Shown here: positions 45,211 to 48,096 of the stretch, in pieces
How positions within the stretch are numbered: the first letter of the stretch is position 1
How the letters are laid out: every line of letters begins with the position of its first letter
Source of the DNA: Candidatus Methanomethylophilus sp. 1R26
GTDB lineage: Archaea > Thermoplasmatota > Thermoplasmata > Methanomassiliicoccales > Methanomethylophilaceae
NCBI RefSeq assembly: GCF_001481295.1
Contig: NZ_LOPS01000011.1
Coordinates: forward strand, 1 to 48,096
Reading direction: 5' to 3'
Length of the DNA stretch: 48,096 nt
The notes under the pieces: generated by a model
What the model was told of the DNA's origin: nothing
The model's input: the letters and a program-made list of their open reading frames with translations, nothing else
Databases searched by the model: none
Translations under genes and position numbers: made by a program

Positions 45211-45632
45211 CTATCTCACTCTTTGACCGGTCTGTCTGTGATTTTCGCGGTCTTTGATTATTCTGACGATCTTCGGGGGAACTGATTCGGGCTGTACGTT
45301 CATCCGGACACGCCCGTTTCGATTATACTAAGACGGGATCTGCCGCCGGGCTGCATTCCGGGCATTGCCCTGTTCTCATGATCATGAATGAATATGCGGA
45401 CGTCGGGCGGCAGAGGTTCCGGGACCGGGTCCGAAAGTGCATTTCTGTTAAGCAAAAACAGATTTTTCATGCCTCTGCGCCGAATGCACATGTTCGGGCA
45501 TTAATTGAACATGTTCGTAACTTGTTTTATAGTTTTTTAAAGTATTATTTAATACTATCTACTAACATATATAAGTTGACCGTGACAATATCAATACCAA
45601 GAAGGGGCGAGGCCCCTCTAGGAGATTGGAAA
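45211..45632 (+). promoter_or_regulatory. Gene-free regulatory region before the 65-aa membrane protein
   Basis: No convincing gene in 420 bases. Features seen: a 12-base palindrome TCATGATCATGA (45376-45387); a hairpin TCTGTT...AACAGA (45444-45462) followed by TTTTT, like a small terminator; two copies of ACATGTTCG (45488-45496 and 45509-45517) exactly 21 bases apart, the second inside the palindrome GAACATGTTC; a long AT-rich stretch; TATA box CATATATAAG (about 45568-45577); a leader hairpin AGGGGC-GAG-GCCCCT (45603-45617); and the ribosome site GGAG just after it. Confidence 0.55.
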
Positions 45633-45830
45633 ATGGACTTCTACACAGCAGCAACAATCTGGATCTTCTCAGCGGTCGCCATCCTCGCGCTCAACGTTGT
45701 TGACGGACTTGGGCTCGTTGGTAACGCCATCATGGATGCGGCGATTCTCATCGCAGCGATCGGCTTCGTCGCGTACAAGCGCATGTATGAGAAGATGACC
45801 GACTCCGACACCGGATACATCGCCTACTGA
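45633..45830 (+). CDS. 65-residue two-helix membrane protein
   Basis: MDFYTAATIWIFSAVAILALNVV... with two hydrophobic helices (residues about 5-24 and 33-48) and a polar tail YKRMYEKMTDSDTGYIAY. Strong TATA box, a structured leader and a well-placed GGAG suggest high expression. No family recognised. Followed by a perfect terminator, so it is a monocistronic unit. Confidence 0.7.
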   Translation: MDFYTAATIWIFSAVAILALNVVDGLGLVGNAIMDAAILIAAIGFVAYKRMYEKMTDSDTGYIAY

Positions 45831-45848
45831 TCGGGCCATGTGTGTCGG

Positions 45849-45870
45849 GAAGCGGGCGGAAGCCCGCTTC
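45849..45870 (+). terminator. Terminator hairpin after the 65-aa protein
   Basis: GAAGCGGGC pairs perfectly with GCCCGCTTC around GGAA, followed by AAACTTCTTCCTGTAATTTTA. Confidence 0.7.
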
Positions 45871-46047
45871 AAACTTCTTCCTGTAATTTTATCAGTTTAT
45901 GCGGCGGTGCAGGCCGGCGCTCTTCTCCGGATTGTCAGTCCGCAGGGATTGTCTGTACTGAATATCAGAAACCGAAGATTTCATCGACGGGGATGGAGGC
46001 CAGACGTTGTAACTGTTTCATAATTTCTGATACTGAGTAAGCAACTG

Positions 46048-46057
46048 CTTATATATC
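46048..46057 (+). promoter_or_regulatory. TATA box of exported protein 1
   Basis: CTTATATATC, about 55 bases before ATG 46106, with GGAGG (46100-46104) as ribosome site directly before the start. Confidence 0.5.
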
Positions 46058-46105
46058 CGAAATAATAGAGCCTACGTTCAGGCTATCAGAGGCCTGTTCG
46101 GAGGA

Positions 46106-46675
46106 ATGAAAACGGAAACAAAACAGAACGACTCGCGCAAAAAGCTGATTGTTCCTGTTGTCGCGCTCATGCTGTGCGCTGTGGCCATCCTCGGGATCGG
46201 ATACGGCCTGACCAGCTCGTCGACAAATGAGAACAACCAGGTGAGCGGAACCGGACTCGTTGTCGATCTTAATAATGGAACAAAATCCCTCGGAGAAGGT
46301 GGATTTTTCACGAATTCCGCCCAGACGGCCATTACTTACACGTCGACTCAGTCAAATGGTAACTTCACTTACACTGTTTCTGGTGGAGAAATCGGTAAGG
46401 GAATTCTGAAGATTACCAGCACTGACACGACAAAGGCGACTGCCAAAGTCACTGCAACACTCTCGCTGCAGAATTGCGAAAAATCCAGTGCCTTTACATT
46501 CACCATGGATGGCAAAACTCTAACCCTCGATACGGCAACTGCACTCAATGATGTTACGCTGACGAGTGGAGAAGCTTCCCAGGAATACACCCTCATTCTG
46601 GGTGCCGGTGACACTAGTGCTAAGCCTGATGTGGCTTTCACCTACACCATCGTTTTCTCAGTGGATGTTAACTGA
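46106..46675 (+). CDS. Exported or membrane-anchored protein 1
   Basis: 189 residues. A basic N-terminus (MKTETKQNDSRKKL) and one long hydrophobic segment (IVPVVALMLCAVAILGIGYGL) are followed by a Ser/Thr/Asn-rich, low-charge beta-type domain to the end. The N-terminus recalls the signal anchor of TasA/camelysin-like secreted proteins, but I do not claim the family. Codon use is less GC-biased than in core genes. Confidence 0.7.
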   Translation: MKTETKQNDSRKKLIVPVVALMLCAVAILGIGYGLTSSSTNENNQVSGTGLVVDLNNGTKSLGEGGFFTNSAQTAITYTSTQSNGNFTYTVSGGEIGKGILKITSTDTTKATAKVTATLSLQNCEKSSAFTFTMDGKTLTLDTATALNDVTLTSGEASQEYTLILGAGDTSAKPDVAFTYTIVFSVDVN

Positions 46676-46695
46676 TTGTTGAAACAAACCTCTTT

Positions 46696-46709
46696 CCCCC
46701 TCACGGGGG
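46696..46709 (+). other. Short hairpin between the two exported-protein genes
   Basis: CCCCC-TCAC-GGGGG, seven bases before the start of the next gene; it may separate expression of the two genes. Confidence 0.4.
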
Positions 46710-46715
46710 CATTGA

Positions 46716-47345
46716 ATGAACATGAAAAACGGATTCTTTGTCCTGCTGAGCGTTGCGGCTCTTCTTTGCCTGTCTTATATGCCGGTGGCCGCAGCTTTGG
46801 AATCCGTCACTTCGGTATCTGGCAATCAGGTTACCCTGACGAAGGTCGCATCTGAGGTCAATTCCTCGTCCGATGTAGTCGATCTTCTCAATGAGTATAA
46901 TCAAGATGGCTCCGTAACGTTCGTTGCAGACGAAAGCCGCACGGACGGCAACTACGGAGCGTACGTTACCAATGGGAATGGTGGCACGAATCTGGTCTCT
47001 GCGCTTGGCAGTGTTTCTCTTGAGGTGACCGTCCCTGCGGGCTATGCTTTTGCCCTCGAGGTGTTCATTGGAAGCTTTTTAGGCGTCAATATCTCATCTA
47101 TTACGATGACACTTAACATCGACGGGACCACTTACAGCACTACTGTGAATTCGGCCAATAGCCATTGTTATGTCTATCTGGGACAGAATAACGGGGAAAA
47201 GGTGCTGATGACCTCAGAGAGTATTTCTGACGTTGTCTGGACTACCGGCGAGCATGACATAAAAATAACGTTCGACGGTACCAGGTATTTCTCCTCTCTT
47301 AAGGCCGAGATTGTCATGAAGAATTCCGATCAGACTTCGTCCTGA
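46716..47345 (+). CDS. Exported protein 2
   Basis: 209 residues. Signal peptide NMKNGFFVLLSVAALLCLSYMPVAAA with likely cleavage near residue 27, followed by a Thr/Ser/Val-rich beta domain (VSGNQVTLTKVASEVNSSSDVVDLL, GSVSLEVTVPAGYAFALEVFIGS, TMTLNIDGTTYSTTVN). No membrane anchor at the end. Probably a surface or secreted protein cotranscribed with protein 1. No family recognised. Confidence 0.7.
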   Translation: MNMKNGFFVLLSVAALLCLSYMPVAAALESVTSVSGNQVTLTKVASEVNSSSDVVDLLNEYNQDGSVTFVADESRTDGNYGAYVTNGNGGTNLVSALGSVSLEVTVPAGYAFALEVFIGSFLGVNISSITMTLNIDGTTYSTTVNSANSHCYVYLGQNNGEKVLMTSESISDVVWTTGEHDIKITFDGTRYFSSLKAEIVMKNSDQTSS

Positions 47346-48096
47346 ACAAAGTTCGGCGCCGCATCGGGAGTTGCCGCCATACTGGCTTTGAATAACGAAG
47401 CGATCAAAATCTTTCTGTATATGCTTCTGTGACGGGGTCCCATTGAAACCCATCTTACCTTTTCCTTGGTCCTGCGGAGCAGATCCAGTCAGACGCATTC
47501 AAAAAGATAGATTCCTCTCGGAATGCATGGACGGTAAACTCAGGCAGTAGTCTACTGATTCTTCTTAATGCAGAAATGCGCGATGATTCGAACCTCAAAG
47601 CGACTGCTAGGGTCTTTCACGATAAGTACAGAGATTTGAAAACGTCGATTATCGCAACTCATGCCATAGATAACAATGATCAGAGATTTTTCCCTATGAT
47701 GTTTGAATTCTTCGTCTTCGCACATGTCAATTGTGCTAGTCACTCATCGGATGCAGAAGAGTAGATCCTGCGATTTCATTGTCTGGCTCTTTTTAAAAGT
47801 CATCAGGCAAGCATCGGATTACATAAAACGGTGAAAAAGGAATTATTCATGTCCGTTAATTATTCTCTGATTATAAACGCATGTTTAAAAATGTTTATTC
47901 GTCTAAATACAAAAGGAAAAGATGCGCGATCATCTATCAAACTGATGTTTTAGAATATATTAAAAAATACAGCAATTATCCAATATAACCATCATTTATG
48001 CATTTAATGAATAAACATTTTAATTTATCTTTCTGTTTTATATAAAGCTTCCGACTCATTTTTATTGTTCGTAGTACAAAGTACAGATAAAAAAGC
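47346..48096. other. Terminal AT-rich region without a convincing gene
   Basis: About 0.75 kb to the window end. Short open frames on both strands around 47550-47765 lack ribosome sites and recognisable composition. From about 47810 on the DNA is very AT-rich with several TATA-like stretches. Repeats seen: ATGTTTA twice at 47881-47897, and ATGTTTATTC (near 47891) as inverted copy GAATAAACAT (near 48009). It may be the promoter region of a gene beyond the window. Confidence 0.4.

Noticed and set aside
47552-47764. Two overlapping short frames near the window end
   Set aside because: Neither has a ribosome site or family resemblance, and they overlap on opposite strands, so at most one could be real.
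1-48096. CRISPR arrays, insertion sequences, rRNA genes
   Set aside because: I looked for regularly spaced repeats, transposase motifs with terminal repeats and rRNA signatures and saw none.

Overview
The window is from a methylotrophic, H2-dependent methanogen of the order Methanomassiliicoccales, most likely the gut-associated Methanomethylophilaceae. The evidence is a full set of pyrrolysine-dependent methylamine methyltransferase genes with internal TAG codons, a 275-residue PylRS made of the catalytic domain only (closely resembling my memory of the Methanomethylophilus alvus enzyme), a tRNA-Pyl of the alvus type, archaeal-type aminoacyl-tRNA synthetases, archaeal TATA boxes, and high GC with AT-rich promoters. 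Gene ends are almost all TGA, with a few TAA. I found no gene ending in TAG. TAG occurs in frame only at five sense positions.

Region 1 (1-9.9 kb) is the methylamine locus. It holds the end of mtbC, mtbB (Pyl), mttB (Pyl), mttC, a DMT-family permease with a cytoplasmic winged-helix-like tail, a 44-aa membrane peptide, a 0.5-kb AT-rich regulatory gap, mtmC, mtmB (Pyl202) and a second, orphan mtmB (Pyl202). GC-rich hairpins with tight loops sit at many gene boundaries.

Region 2 (9.9-14.6 kb) is the pyrrolysine cassette: pylT, pylS, pylC, pylD and ramA. pylB is missing from its expected place between pylS and pylC. pylC carries an in-frame TAG near codon 108, so one Pyl-synthesis enzyme may itself need Pyl. 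RamA reductively activates the corrinoid proteins of region 1, so regions 1 and 2 form one physiological unit: methyl transfer to the corrinoid, reactivation, and supply of the 22nd amino acid.

Region 3 (14.7-19.6 kb) has a DEAD-box RNA helicase with a hairpin-bearing leader, then on the minus strand a BchI/BchD-type AAA+ chelatase pair that could serve metal insertion into tetrapyrroles such as corrinoids. Region 4 (19.7-31.2 kb) is mainly housekeeping: a zinc-ribbon membrane protein, a lower-GC AAA15 ATPase, tRNA-Gly(GCC), a DUF1846 protein, a YbaK-type deacylase, a second DEAD-box helicase, two rubredoxins, an FMN flavoprotein, ValRS and a CBS/HPF-like fusion. Region 5 (31.3-35.7 kb) is one minus-strand operon: amidohydrolase, two UspA proteins, a four-CBS protein and GlyRS. 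Region 6 (35.8-45.2 kb) mixes redox and stress genes (FNR-like flavoprotein, PNPOx-like protein, rubrerythrin), small zinc-ribbon and membrane proteins, a TPR protein, a CorC/CNNM transporter, a COG1325 RNA-binding protein and tRNA-Ile(GAU). Region 7 (45.2-48.1 kb) is AT-richer, with a 65-aa membrane protein under a strong-looking promoter, two exported proteins and a 0.75-kb end without a convincing gene.

About fifteen genes or gene segments are broken by apparent single-base indels, mostly one missing base. Because reading continues perfectly in the next frame each time, these look like uncorrected sequencing errors rather than decay. They are joined in the annotation and listed individually.
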